Shown piece after piece: positions 23,665 through 36,024 of a stretch of 64,000 nt of DNA. Source of the stretch: Mercurialis annua (taxonomy: Eukaryota; Streptophyta; Magnoliopsida; Malpighiales; Euphorbiaceae); the NCBI RefSeq assembly GCF_937616625.2, contig NC_065570.1, positions 71,637,665 to 71,701,664 on the forward strand, read 5' to 3'. The notes under the pieces are model-generated. The model was not told where the DNA came from. It made no database searches and saw only the letters and a program-made list of their open reading frames with translations. How positions within the stretch are numbered: position 1 is the stretch's first letter; the number at the start of each line of letters is the position of its first letter. Position numbers and translations under genes: made by a program.

Positions 23665-23940
23665 GTTCCGAACCGTGTATTTTCTAAAATATATACTTTA
23701 AATTATTTATTATGTACATATATATGATCGATTATTAATATATCATACTATATTTATTTATAATTTAGTAAGTCGGGTTCGGGACGGTTCAATATTTTGT
23801 TTCGGTTCCAATTCCGAACCGGGTGTTTTCGAAAGTATATACTTTAAATTATTTATTATATATATATGTATATATATATATATATGTATATATATGATTG
23901 TCTATTAATATATCATACTATATTTATTTATAATTTATCC
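23665..23940 (+). repeat. Tandem duplication of about 147 bp in a CCGG-rich repeat remnant
   Basis: Two diverged copies begin TTCCGAACCG (23665 and 23812). Both continue through TATATACTTTAAATTATTTA and end with TATTAATATATCATACTATA, followed by a shared ATTTATTTATAATTTA. The second copy has gained a TA/TATG microsatellite. The flanking 23540-23660 is rich in CCGG/GAACCGG words like those of the hAT element at 62891, so this is probably a decayed hAT-type element. Confidence 0.6.
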
Positions 23941-23944
23941 TGCT

Positions 23945-26939
23945 ATAGTTATATTAACATTATTTATTTATCTTCAATAGATTTTAATTTGTATTAATTT
24001 TGAGTATTATTCATTAATTTTATTTTATTTTTAGAGTAATATATGATTATATCAACTATATATAAATAATTAAACATCGATATTTATGGTAAGTTAATAT
24101 GATTTTTTTAATTTTAAGTATACTTAGTCAGTTATACAGAGTTAAATCAATTTTAATTTGATTTAAAATATTTGTTCCTTTTTTTTTATAAAGGGTTGGT
24201 GAGGCTTTTGTTAGACAGCGAAAAATTAAATTTTTGTTATGTTAGAGCAGTTATATAATTTCTATTTTTATTTTATAAGGCGATATTTGAACAAGATTTT
24301 GAATCTTGTTGTCAAGTTATTAGAAACGATATTTTCTAAATTCTTACACTTTTAACTGCTTAATATTGATCGAAGTTTTTTATGCTTAAAAAAATCAATA
24401 GAATAACTATTTCATGAACCAAAATAAACAATAGTCATTTTATACGAAATAGTTATTCCATCTCCATAAACCAAATGTAGCCTAAAGCATGTTCAATTTT
24501 TCAAGGGAGTCACCATTACAAATTAGGAGACTCCCAACTCTTCTCTTTCATTAAATAGGGTGACTTCTTTTTAAATTCTCTAATTACTATTTGGTTAAAT
24601 TATAATTTAATATTTATAGTCTAATAAAAGACTTAAATATAAACAAATTATTTTTATGATTTAGTCGGTTTATTTTTTTTAACTTTCACACGATTTAATT
24701 AAACTGAAATTTGATTTCTAAAAAAAGGCTTGAATCGAATTCATATTTCGGATTAGTTGAACCGGCCCCTTCGTCGGTTCATTCGGCTTCAAATCTAAGA
24801 CAAGTTGTTTAAGGCCAGTTTGAATCTGAAAAATCTAACCTAACTGTTAACATAATTAGATTCTACCTCTAATTAAAAAATATAGAATATGCAAGGTACT
24901 ATTTGACATACTGCCGCAACAATCTTCTATAGCTGCAAGGCTATAATGTCCAACTCGAACAACTTCAGCAACAAGTTGTTTCAGCTTAGTAGCAATTTCA
25001 GCAATAAGTTGTTGCGGTTGAACATGTTATTACAAAAATGATTATCAATATAATATTCAAGGCAATTTCATTATGAGATCGTGAATTTAAACCTCACCTC
25101 TACAATTAACATCTAACAAATGAAATTTTAATAGTCGGAATTCGGAAGCCTATCTATATAAAAAAATTGTTTACAAATAAAGCTTTAAGCTCTAGCTTTA
25201 AACTTGATCTTATATTTTATTACTAATTTAATTAAACTAGCTTGATTCGCTTTTTTTAACCAAACTAGCTTAATTATCTCTTTAATTTTTTGATAACCTG
25301 CAAAAAGAAACCAGTATCTCGTCATTTAGAAATTTGCAGTCAATTTTTTTTTCAAGTCAATAGTTTGACTTTTTATTTCTTATACAAAGGGTTATTGCCT
25401 ACCATTCAAGAACGCCATCGTTTGAGTCATACAGTACATCATACGGTCAAATAATGCTTGGTGAAAAAGAATCTTCCATTTCGTAGAGTAAATGGATATA
25501 CTTTTAGTATAACAAACCAACAGATATTTACGATAAAAAATATTTTAATTATTACTATTTTTTTATCATTAATTTTTTCACATGTCCAACGCACCATTAA
25601 TTTATTGCACGGATGATATAGCATAATAATTGCGTGCAATAATTTGTTTACATTTAGCTGATAGAATTAGACGGCTCAATGTTTACTACACTCTCGATTC
25701 TATAGATATACAAACTATTTTTATTTTAAAATCTTAAATATATGAAAATTATTTTAAATGCATTTTAATATTTAATTTAAATTTTGATAAAAATATTCTA
25801 ATTAATGTTTTTAAAAATATTAATAATTATGAACTAGTATTGATAGTTCTAATAATTTTTCTAATTGTAGATAATTAAAAATAAATTTAAAATTATTATA
25901 AAATATTTATTGTTTATAACATAATAGTAATAAAAATTCTTAATCCATTTAAAATTATTATAAAAATATTTATTTTTTATAAAATAATAGTAATAAAATT
26001 CCTTAATCTATGTATAAATTAAAAATATAAAAAATGGGACTCCTACTTTTTCCGGTAGAAAAAAAAAATTGTATGTAAGCTTTTTGAAGTTTTTTCTATT
26101 TTTTAAAACTATCTGAAAATAATAATTACAAAAGTACCGATAAGATTTTTTTTTTGAGATATTGGAAAAAACTATTTATAATAATACTAGATCAAAAAAT
26201 ACAGAAAAAGCCTAAATTAAACTCAAAGTAAATCGGCTTGCTTTTGATTAATTTTTCGATATTAGTTTGTTGATCAAGTCACTAAAAAGACACGAATACA
26301 AAGCAGTCAAACAAAATAAATAACTAAACATTTAAAATATAACTAAAAAAACACTTAAAAACACATTTATATAAGAGTCAGTAAAATCAATCCACTATTT
26401 AACAATGAGTATGCCACGTACTAATTGTCTGTTAACCGTCGATTCAGCCAATTTAGCAACCATGCCAAAACTCTGACGATGTATTTTTATTTGTGTGTTT
26501 CTAGTATTATTTACACTGGTCCAAAATATATGGAGCGGAACTTAATTATAAATTCAAAAATTCGATTATCGGGTTTTTGCCACGCAAACATGTGTGTTTT
26601 AATATAATATTTTTGTAAATAAAAATAAAATAAATCTTTAGATGGTTAAATAGGAAATATAATTTTAAAAATTATAATATTTTATATTTAAATTTTGAAA
26701 GAAGATGAAATTTATATCCTTTCCTAACAAAAGTTGTGCATTTATAAGAATGAGGGAGTATATATTTTATGGTCTAAAGGTTAGGCAAATGGTACATAGT
26801 ATAAATAGGAATAATGCTTCATGTTTGTCCTTTATTTGGCAAGTTGGCTAGGTCCACCTTCATCTCTCTCCACTTGCCCATTTTAACTAGAAAATTGTTC
26901 ATATATCCTAAAACGGAAAATGAGTAATAATATGTATAG
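23945..26939. other. Intergenic A+T-rich spacer
   Basis: No supported gene. It contains a diverged tandem duplication of about 62 bp at 25890-26014 (AAATTATTATAAAATATTTA type). Near 25580-25650 there are GTGCAATAA/TTATTGCAC words resembling a very degraded relative of the MITEs at 30945 and 37067. An isolated GAGGGAGTA near 26753 could be the end of a lost Stowaway. Confidence 0.45.
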
Positions 26940-26948
26940 TTTTATCAT

Positions 26949-27262
26949 GGGTTAATGTCAAAAAAAATCACAAATTTTACATGTTTTCTCATTTTAATCA
27001 CGCAGTTTATTTAAATTTTTTCATTTTCATGCACGAACTACCACTTTTTCTCAAATTCATGCACGGTGCTGAGGTGGCATGGCTCCATTGGTATAATTTG
27101 TTTAGGTGGAGGTCATTTTACACCAATGAATGAGTGCCACCTCAGCACCATGTATGAATTTGAGAAAAAGTGATAGTTCGTGCATGAAAATGAGAAAATT
27201 TAAACTTCGTTATTAAAATGAGAAAACGTGTAAAGTTCATGCTTTTTTTTTTACATTAACTC
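26949..27262. mobile_element. Mutator-type MITE
   Basis: A 314-bp foldback flanked by a perfect 9-bp duplication TTTTATCAT (26940-26948 and 27263-27271). The ends are GGGTTAATGT and the inverse of GAGTTAATGT. Inverted similarity spans most of the element, including CACGAACTACCACTTTTTCT on the left and its inverse on the right, and a central GTGCTGAGGTGGCA pair. No ORF. Confidence 0.85.
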
Positions 27263-27851
27263 TTTTATCATTCAATTAAGTCATGCAATCTAACGGAGAG
27301 AGCACTCTTTTAAGAGGTTGAGGTTTTGTATTCAAACTTCCGAACTAACATTTTAAGAGATTAAAAGACATGACTTGATAATGTGGTGGTGCGTTAAACA
27401 TTTGACTAATAACACTTGAAATTTTAACAGTCGATTATTATTTCTATAAAAATGAAATACTTTCATTATTAATGAAAGAAGTATTTATGTAATAAAAAAA
27501 GATAATCCTTTACGAGAAAGCAACATTAATTCAAATAAGAGAAGTATCCTTCCACGAAAACAAATATTGTACCTAAAATATACTTTTGGTTCAAACCTGG
27601 TCAAACACATCCCGAAATTTTATTTTATCTCAGAAAGAAAAATAAAAGTAATTATATAAGAATTTTAATTAATATTTTAAATTGAAATGAATCAATATTT
27701 TTATCTTTTTGTTTTGTATTAAAGTGAGCCAAAATTGTTTTATTTTTAAAATCAAATCAAAACGAATAAAAATTAATTTTTTTTATAATTTAGAACCAAA
27801 ATAAATTGGGGTACAAGTTGGTAAATTTATAGCATTTGTAATTTAATAAAT

Positions 27852-28310
27852 AGGGGATCCAGACTAAAAATCGGTTCTTACTTTAGGTAAAGTTTGGTGT
27901 TCGATTTGGTTTGGATGTCTTAAAAACCGAACAACCGAAAAAACCAAACTTTAAAATAAAATATGATTTTTTTAAATAATATACATATATACTTATATTT
28001 TTTTTATCTTTATATCTTAATTATTTTTTATATAAAAATTAATAAATGTTATTTAAACATATATGAAAGTTTATCAGACTTCAATTATTTAATATTTGAA
28101 TTAATTTTAATATAAATATAAAAAATAAAAAAGTAATCAAATTCGCTTTTAACCGAACCGTACCGAATCAAAAAAAATTTGGTTCTATACAATTCGGTTT
28201 TTTACCCCCAAAATAAAAATTCAGTTCGGTTTGAAAATTTTCTAAATAAAATACTGAAAAAACCAAAAAAATTAATTGAACCAACCAAATCAAGCCAATG
28301 CTCAGCCCTA
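27852..28310. mobile_element. Probable decayed hAT-type element
   Basis: The right end, read inverted, is TAGGGCTGAGCATTGGC, typical of plant hAT-type elements. The left end (AGGGGATCCAGAC) has lost most of the match. The 8-bp flanks TAATAAAT and TCATAAAT agree at 7 of 8 positions. The inner part is rich in CGGTT/AACCG words in both orientations. Confidence 0.45.
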
Positions 28311-28355
28311 TCATAAATACATAAAAAATATCAAGCCCATTAGCCAAATGTTTAT

Positions 28356-30544
28356 GAGAAAATTAGGATAAATACTCCATTTTTATAAATAATTTGATTT
28401 CCTATCTCAACAAGAAAAAGATAGAAAAAATACCTTATCATTTTAGTGCTTTTATTTTTTTACTCTAAAGTATGTTTATATTATAATTATACCTATTTTT
28501 TATTAACTTTTTACTCTAAGTATATATTTTTTTTACTCTTATTATAAGACAACTATCATTTTTTATATTTTTCTCTCTTTTTATTTCTCTCTCCTCTCTC
28601 CTCTTTTCTTCTTTTTCTTCTTCTTCTTCTTCTTCTTCTTCTTATTCCTCTCTGTTCTTTTTTTTTCGTCAATTTTCTTCTTCTTCTTTATTTCTTCTTC
28701 TCTTCTCCATTTTTTTTCTTTTTTTCGTCGTTCGTTCATTGCTCTGCCGCCGTCTTCATCGCTCCACTGTTCTTTCATATTTTATTTTAGCGAACTTTTT
28801 TTTAATTCATGGTGATTATTGCGATTTTTTAACATTCAGATCTAAATAAATTACTCTTGAATTTCTTTTCAGTTGTAGATATATTGCATGAAAAACGACG
28901 TTATGATGAAAAAAACAATTTTCTGCACAAAAAACGATTTCTGCAAAAAAAACAGCATCTGATTATCATATGATTATCATAACACTGCAGAAAAATGATT
29001 TTTTTAATGAAAAAACAGCCTCTGATTATCATATAAGTATCACTGTATTATCATGTTGTTATCATAACACTGCATAAAAAAATATACAAAAAAATATTGA
29101 TTACCATGTTGTTATCGCTGTATTATCATCTCGTTATCATTGTATAATTATATGATACCGAGATGATAATGTTTTATAGTACCTAAATGATAATGTTATG
29201 ACAATGAAATGATAATATCTATGATAATGTTATGATAAAACAGTTTTTGATTATCATGTCAGTATCACTATATTATCATGTCATTGTCATAACACTATAG
29301 TGTGATAATGTTATGATAATGAAGTATGATAAGTTTATGATAACGTACGTAAAAAAAAATATAGAAGAATTTCATGATAACATAATGATAATGTTATGAT
29401 AACTAAATCAGTTTCTGATTATCATGTCAGTATCACTATAATAATGTATGATAAAATAGTGTCTGATTAGCATGTTAATATCACTACATTATCATGTAGT
29501 TATCATAACACTACAGTATGATAACTAGATGATAATGTTATGATAATTGAATGATAACGTACGTGAGAATATAATTACAAAAATAATTATGATACCAGTT
29601 ATAACCAGATGATAATAAAATAATAAAGTAATGATAATAGTATGATAATATATACCTATATGAAAAAAATTACATAAAAGTTACGATAACGAGATGATAA
29701 TATGAAAATAATAGTATGATAAGGTTTTATGATAATAAAATGATAATAATATGCTTGCATGAAAAAAATTACAGAAAAATTATGATAACGAGATGATATT
29801 GTGAAGATAATAGTATGATAAGGTTTTATGATACAATGATAATAATATGATAACTGTTATGAAAAAAAATTATGATAATGAGATGATAATGTGGAGATAT
29901 TAGTATGATAAAATTTTATGATAATAATATGATAATATGATACATGCATGAAAAACAAATTACAGATATAATTATTATATAAAAATATTAAATATTTTTT
30001 ATTCTAAATATATTCAAATATTTTATAAAAATTTATCTTTTATTATTAACATCCTTTTTAGTAATATATTCAGTTTACATAAAATTTTAAATTTGCTATT
30101 CATATAATAAAATATTAAAGTGATAATATATATTTTAAAATTAATTAATAAATTTAATAATATTTGAGCAAATAAAAAAGAAAGTCAAATTTAATGATAA
30201 TTTATTATATATATATTTGTCATTAATTTAAAAATGAAGAAAAAGAAGAATAAAAAAATAGTGAACAAATAAAAAGTTAGTAAGTAAGAAATTGTTAGTA
30301 ATTGGTTTGTTAATAAGTTGAACAAGAGTGTCAGGTGACACAGGTTGTGTCAGGAGAGAGAAAAGAGAGGAAAAAGGAGAGGGAGAAAGAGAAAGGTGGT
30401 TGTCAGAGTAAAATTCTAATATATTATGACACGGGGAGTAAAATTACAAAAAGTTTAAAACAATGATATATTTTTAAGGACTTTTCCGGATTGAGGTAAA
30501 ATTTATAAATATTATTTTATTTTAGGTAAATAAGTAAATCTCCC
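28356..30544. mobile_element. Large Mutator-type foldback with GATAAT-rich core
   Basis: A 2189-bp element bounded by a perfect 9-bp direct repeat AATGTTTAT (28347-28355 and 30545-30553). The outer arms are diverged inverted repeats: GAGAAAATTAGGATAAATAC on the left, GGGAGATTTACTTATTTACC inverted from the right. Inside them, a long C/T tract on the left (28565-28770, including a CTT run) is mirrored by an A/G tract on the right (30350-30400). Between them, 28960-29960 is a degenerate array of short words such as ATGATAATGTTATGATAA and its inverse. No transposase ORF is present, so it is non-autonomous. Confidence 0.75.
28960..29960. repeat. Degenerate GATAAT/ATTATC word array
   Basis: About 1 kb built from variants of ATGATAATG, TTATGATAA, TTATCATAAC and GATTATCAT, with the ATTATC orientation commoner in the left part and GATAAT in the right. 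The spacing is irregular, so this is not a strict satellite. It forms the core of the element at 28356-30544. Confidence 0.8.
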
Positions 30545-30553
30545 AATGTTTAT

Positions 30554-30935
30554 TGCCATCTTTTGCTTTCACTTCATTTGTTTCGGTTAGCCGGTTCAAT
30601 TACTCGTTTTAAAGCTCCAAATGGACCAGTTTGCACATCCTACATAAATTATAAATTTCATAATCCTTTATCGTTGGTAATCAGCCAAATAGGCTGCCAT
30701 CGAATTAGCAGATAAGCACCAAGTTCTCTTAATGATGTGATACTAATAATAAATTAAATAAATTTCTACTTAATAAACTTGTTTCAAGTTCAACTTGCCA
30801 CTAAAGTCCATTTTAAATAATTTGGAGTACCTCAGAATTGTTTTAGAATCAAAATGTATTGTCTATTATTAATTGTATAATTACAAAGTAGGACATATAT
30901 TAATATTGCTGGGTATTGGTGTGATTCCTGATGTA
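30554..30935. other. Intergenic spacer between two Mutator MITEs
   Basis: A+T-rich DNA without gene or recognisable element. Confidence 0.5.
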
Positions 30936-30944
30936 CGTATGCAA

Positions 30945-31123
30945 GAGTGTTTATCACAATGCAACGATTTTGCCACGGCATTTTTACAACGAATTAATAA
31001 ATATTTACAATAGTACATGTTTAACTATTGCTTATTTCTTTATTATTAAATATTTACACATGATTAATGTCTCATTGGTTTGTTGCACGAATAATGGCAC
31101 AACCGTTGGTTGTATAATTATCC
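30945..31123. mobile_element. Mutator-type MITE, family with GCAACCGTTGCGCCA ends
   Basis: A 179-bp foldback flanked by a perfect 9-bp duplication CGTATGCAA (30936-30944 and 31124-31132). The left end is GAGTGTTTATCACAATGCAA and the right end, inverted, is GGATAATTATACAACC. It is the same family as 37067-37248 but in opposite orientation and more diverged. The 72-codon frame overlapping it is spurious. Confidence 0.85.
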
Positions 31124-31273
31124 CGTATGCAATAGGAAATATAACATAATTGGATTCCGATAACCACTTATTTGCCAAAAGAAAAATCTCCGATTCAAAT
31201 AATTTTTTATAAAATTAACTATAAAAAACTTATTAAAGACCAACGAGTTATAACTCAAATATTAAATAAGGAT

Positions 31274-32148
31274 GGCTAACAATCATTCATGGTCCCTGAT
31301 TTTTGGGTTTCTAATCATTAAACCCCCTAATATTTAAAAACGACGACTAAATTTTTTGATCTTTATGGCGGCGTTCATTAAGCACCCTGAGACAAAAATC
31401 GGCGTTTTTTTTAAATGATAACGTGGCAACGATTTTTTTTCATGTTAGAGCCAATAAAAACTTGCCCCCATGTCAGGTGTCAACTGACACCTCATCAGAA
31501 AACCAAAAAATTCAAAATACCTAAACAAATTTAATCAAAAAAATCTCACTGAATCAAACTCAGCCCAATTAAACCCAACCAGCTCACTTCATCCCTAACC
31601 GCCATCCACCATCCACCCGCCGCCGGTTTCACGACCGTGATTTTTTTGCTTCTTCGATTTGTTAACGAAGAACATATCTCTCTATTCTTTAACGAAGAAC
31701 ATACCTGGATTTGTTTTTTGAATGAAAAACAGATAGAAGAGACTGAAGAAAAATAATTGATATTGGAGGCGACTGCAGGCGGGTGGTGACAGCCGAAGAA
31801 CAGTGGGGTGGTGGGTGGCAGTTAGGAGTGAAGTGGGTTAGTTGAATTTAACTGGATTGAGTTGGGTTGTTTTAATTTTTTTTAATTTATTTTTTAGGGT
31901 ATTTTGCGTTTGTGGTGAGGTGTCAGGCAGCTGACACCTGACATGGGGTAGTTTTTAATTGTCTCTGACTTGAAAAAATCGAAGCCATGTCATTACTTTT
32001 AAAAAAAATCGATGATTTTTGATCTCATGCGGTTTAGTGAGCGCCGACGCCGTCACATAAAATTAAAGAATTTAGTGATTGTTTTTAAACGTTATGGGAT
32101 TTAGTGATTATAGACTTAAAAGTCAAGGAGTAAGGGTTATCATTAGCC
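31274..32148. mobile_element. Foldback element with long inverted arms
   Basis: The 875-bp element has arms that are diverged inverted repeats over more than 250 bp. They begin GGCTAA at each end and share AAAAACGACGACTAAATT-like, GGCGGCGTTCATTAA-like and CATGTCAGGTGTCA words. Inner parts also pair (CCACCATCCACCCGCCGCC with GGTGGGTGGCAGT-like segments). The 9-bp flanks (AATAAGGAT, AATAAAATT) match at only 6 of 9, so Mutator assignment is tentative. An inverted similarity GATTCAAAT extends outside both ends. Confidence 0.65.
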
Positions 32149-32326
32149 AATAAAATTATATTTGAATCAGAGAAATTGCCTTCTGAAAGAGAAGATGGCA
32201 GAGAGAAGTATATTATCTTACACCTTGATAAATTAAGGACGGTTTAAAATGTTTATTATGTATTAATTGTCTTCTTAATATGTGTATTTTATCAAAAACG
32301 TTAGATATACTATCATGAAAGAAGTA

Positions 32327-32690
32327 CTCCCTCCGTCCCATAAAGGTAGGCCGTTTGGACAAATACGGAAATTAAGAAAAAAGTTGTTAGATTAGTTAAA
32401 ATTAGTTTATTTATATATTTTTTCATTTTTAGCCTTTAATATTTTTTTAAATAAATAAATAATATATTAATAACTAATTTTTATATTGGTGTATTTTGTA
32501 TTGGTATTAAAAATGATATTTATTCCATATTGGAACATGGAGCAATTAATTAAGTTAAAGATAACAATGTATATTTATTAGGGGTAAGTAAGACTTTTAA
32601 ATTTAAAATTATTAACCAAAAATAGTAGGTGGCCTACAATTTGGGACGCCCAAAAGAAAAAAGTGACCTATCTTTGTGGGACGGAGAAAG
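32327..32690. mobile_element. Stowaway MITE, second family
   Basis: A 364-bp element flanked by TA with ends CTCCCTCCGTCCCATAAAGG and the inverse of CTTTCTCCGTCCCACAAAGA. The inner sequence (GGTAGGCCGTTTGG...) differs from the family at 2090. Confidence 0.85.
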
Positions 32691-33063
32691 TACAATTTTG
32701 ACGAAATAAAGAAAAAGAGAGGAGATATTTATTTATTTTTTATATATAACTCTCTGAATAATTAATTTAACGGAAAATGTTTTTTTTGCCAATTGTATAG
32801 TTTTAAAGGAAGTGAGGCATTTGTATTTGGTTGGCATGTTAAAAAAGTTAAACATTTTTCCTAGAATTATGTAAATTTTATTAATTAAAATAATTCATTG
32901 AAGTTCACAAAGAACCCCATAGCTTTTCTCTCTCTTTCAAAATCAGGATCAGAACGCCAAATCAGGCTATTAATTAACGTTAATTAGATATGTACAGCAC
33001 TTTAATTTTATCACGTTTTCCATGCACACTTTTTATCTTTTGATTTAAACGTTTTTATAAATA

Positions 33064-33327
33064 CTCCCTCCGTTCTTTTTTAGTTGTCCATTTAGCTAAT
33101 TTTATTTGTCTACAAATAGTTGTCCATATAGTAATTTCATGTGATATTAGCTACTTATCTTTCAAGTTTACCCATACCTAATAAATGACCCTATGTTTTA
33201 ATTTAAAAGGTATTTATTAACTAATAGGGATATATTAGTATTTTTCTTTATAAATTAAGACAAAAGAAGCACTATCTTGGTATGTACAATATTGGTTAAA
33301 TGGACAACTAAAAAAGAACGGAGGTAG
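33064..33327. mobile_element. Stowaway MITE, third family, copy A
   Basis: A 264-bp foldback flanked by TA, with ends CTCCCTCCGTTCTTTTTTAG and the inverse of CTACCTCCGTTCTTTTTTAG. It is nearly identical in sequence and orientation to the next element, from which it is separated by only five bases (TACTA). Confidence 0.9.
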
Positions 33328-33332
33328 TACTA

Positions 33333-33596
33333 CTCCCTCCGTTCTTTTTTAGTTGTCCATTGAGCCAATTTTATTTGTCTACAAATAGTTGTCCATTTAG
33401 AAATCCCATATGACATTAGTCACTTATCTTTCAAGTTTATCCACCCCTAATAAATGACTCTATATTTTAATTTAAAAGGCATTTATTAACTAATAGGGCT
33501 ATATTAATATTTTTCTTTATAAATTAAGATAAAAAAAAGCACTATCTTGATATGTGCAATATTGGCTAAATGGACAACTAAAAAAAACGGAGGGAG
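33333..33596. mobile_element. Stowaway MITE, third family, copy B
   Basis: A 264-bp foldback with ends CTCCCTCCGTTCTTTTTTAG and, inverted, CTCCCTCCGTTTTTTTTAG, flanked by TA. It is a tandem neighbour of copy A, with matching sequence throughout (for example TTTATTTGTCTACAAATAGT in both). Confidence 0.9.
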
Positions 33597-33598
33597 TA

Positions 33599-35990
33599 AT
33601 AAATATTTTACTTGTTTATGGACCATACTCCATTAGTTTGATATTATCATAAATAATCGAATGACGAAGCCTAATGTATTTTATACTACAATCATAATAA
33701 TTGAGTTGAGCCTTTTTTTAATTTAAGGAAAACGATAATGTTCCTCTAAAATTCTGTACTGTACTCCAATTGGAGTATTTCTAAAAGAGCTAATGTCAAA
33801 ATCGAAGGGCTTAGGTATTTTGGGAGTTGGCTTACTCAAGTCCCATAATTTTCAATTTTCCTTTATTTATATTCAATTTTTTTTACCCCTCAACTAGTAA
33901 CATAGTATCAAAAAGTCCAAATTAGTAAAAAATATATCACTTATATCCTGAACTTAAAAAATTGTATCAAAACTTTTTTTAATATCTTATATTTTTTAAT
34001 GATTAAAATAAAATACTTTTTTTAGTATACATACATAAAACTATATGCGAAAGATATTTTTATTTAGAAATATATTTATATGTTAGGTGAATATATATAA
34101 TAGAAAGAATTTGATAGAATTTATGTTTCTTAATAAAATATGTACCTGACAAAATTAGGAATACATAAACTTGTAAATAGAGAACGATATCACAAAAATA
34201 TTTAAATTCTTATTTGTTAACAAAATTAATAGAATTGTAATTCATATTGGACTAAACTTAAAAATTGATTTTTTATTCTACTTTTTTATGGTCATATGAT
34301 TAAAAACCGTAAAATCAAAAAATTTGAACCATTCTAAAAGGTTAACCATTTTAAATTTTAAATTTAAATTTCTTAATTTTTAGAGCTATAATATTTTGGA
34401 CTTATTTATAAATAACGCTCATGGACCGGTTAACTGTCCATGTCTATCCGTACTAAACTAAACTCCAAGACCAGAGTATATTTACCCAACAAAAGAAATC
34501 ATACAAATAGAGACAAATATAAATATATAAGTGAAAAGACTATGATTCTCGCTATAAGTATTATTTTTAACATATAATTGATTTTAAAATTTACTTTCAA
34601 AATTAAATGTTATAAAAGAAATTTACATTTATTAAAATAATATTTATTATTTTCTAAATTACCTATGCTTAAATCTAAATGTGTAAAATGTCCGTCCTTC
34701 TCTCTCCTCAAGGAGATTCTAACTATGTAAATTCGCTTACACAAGGTCCTTCTTCCAACCCCTCGCATTGGGCAACACAAGTCGAGATTAGTACACAAGA
34801 TAAAAAAATTATACATTTTAGTTATAAAATAAATGAATTTAAAGGCAAAAAAAATCAGAAGATTTCATTCATTAATTTTAGACATATTATGAGTATAAGA
34901 AATAATTTAAATTTTATATTTATTTCATGAGAAAGACATATATAATTTTAGCAGTAACCAATTTTTATTATTAAATACTATATTAATCATAAAACTACAT
35001 TTAAATTAAATTTTAGTATGAGTATCATATTTAAGCATTACATTCAGAGTGCTCAAAGTATTTTGTTTTAATTTTTAAAACAGATCTAGCTACTCTCTTT
35101 TTTTGATCGTATCTAGCTACTTGATATATAAAACAAAAGTAAACAAATTAAAGATTGTAAACCGTGAGAAGAGTTAATTGGATTTTAACAGTTAAAAATG
35201 ATCAAATCAGTGGTGATATGAAATGTTGTGCCTGCGAAAGAAAGAGTCGAAAATAAGCCCATGTGTCATCCTAATCACTTGTTGTATGAGAAAACAGCAC
35301 TCTTTCACATTACACTTTTCTCCCATTCTTATAGACTTATCCACATCCACACACCTACACATTTCCCATTTTTTGTTCTCATCTTCATCACTCAGCCGTA
35401 TCTCTCTTTTCCTTCTATTACTATTATTTATCATTATTATTATTGAATTTAAAAAGAAAATAAAAAGAAAATTGGTGTTTCCAGTACTGCCTAACATTTT
35501 TTTTTGATGTGAAGTATTGCCTAAACATTTAAATGTTAACTCCTAATGGTTTGTAGCTATATAGTACTAATATGTAAATTATTGAGAAATAAATATCAAA
35601 GTGGTCAACTGACTCTTTATTATAGTGGTGCTAGCTTCACCACTGCCCTCCGCCTCTCATGCGGTTTCCACACCAACGTTAGGCATGTTTATAGCACTAG
35701 CTGCAGTTGACTCTGTGCAATTAGACCAACGACATAAAATTATAATGATATTTATGATTTTTTTGTCAATAAAAACGATATTTATGAAATTGGTACATAC
35801 TAATTTACCTGATATAATAAAAAAATAAAACATGGTAGAAAAAGAATAATTAAATCAAGAAGTATATGTCTGAATTGAACAACTAGCAACTGAAATAGAA
35901 ATTCAACTGCTATGTACACCATTAAATCAAGAAGAATAATAATGAATAAAAATAATAAAAGAATATATTTTTTCTAATTTCATATGATTC
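33599..35990. other. Intergenic DNA downstream of the zinc-finger gene
   Basis: A+T-rich DNA, with a pyrimidine-rich patch at 35300-35420. Overlapping frames at 35207-35507 on both strands lack family resemblance and reflect this skewed composition. No gene, RNA or element ends are supported. Confidence 0.5.
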
Positions 35991-36024
35991 CTAAATAGCC
36001 CTGGCAAAAGATATCCTAAATCTT

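Noticed and set aside
28581..28778. 65-codon Lys/Glu/Arg-rich frame
   Set aside because: It is produced by the C/T-rich tract within the foldback element at 28356-30544.
35207..35507. Frames of 72-96 codons on both strands
   Set aside because: Low-complexity pyrimidine-rich DNA opens several frames at once; none has a domain or splice support.
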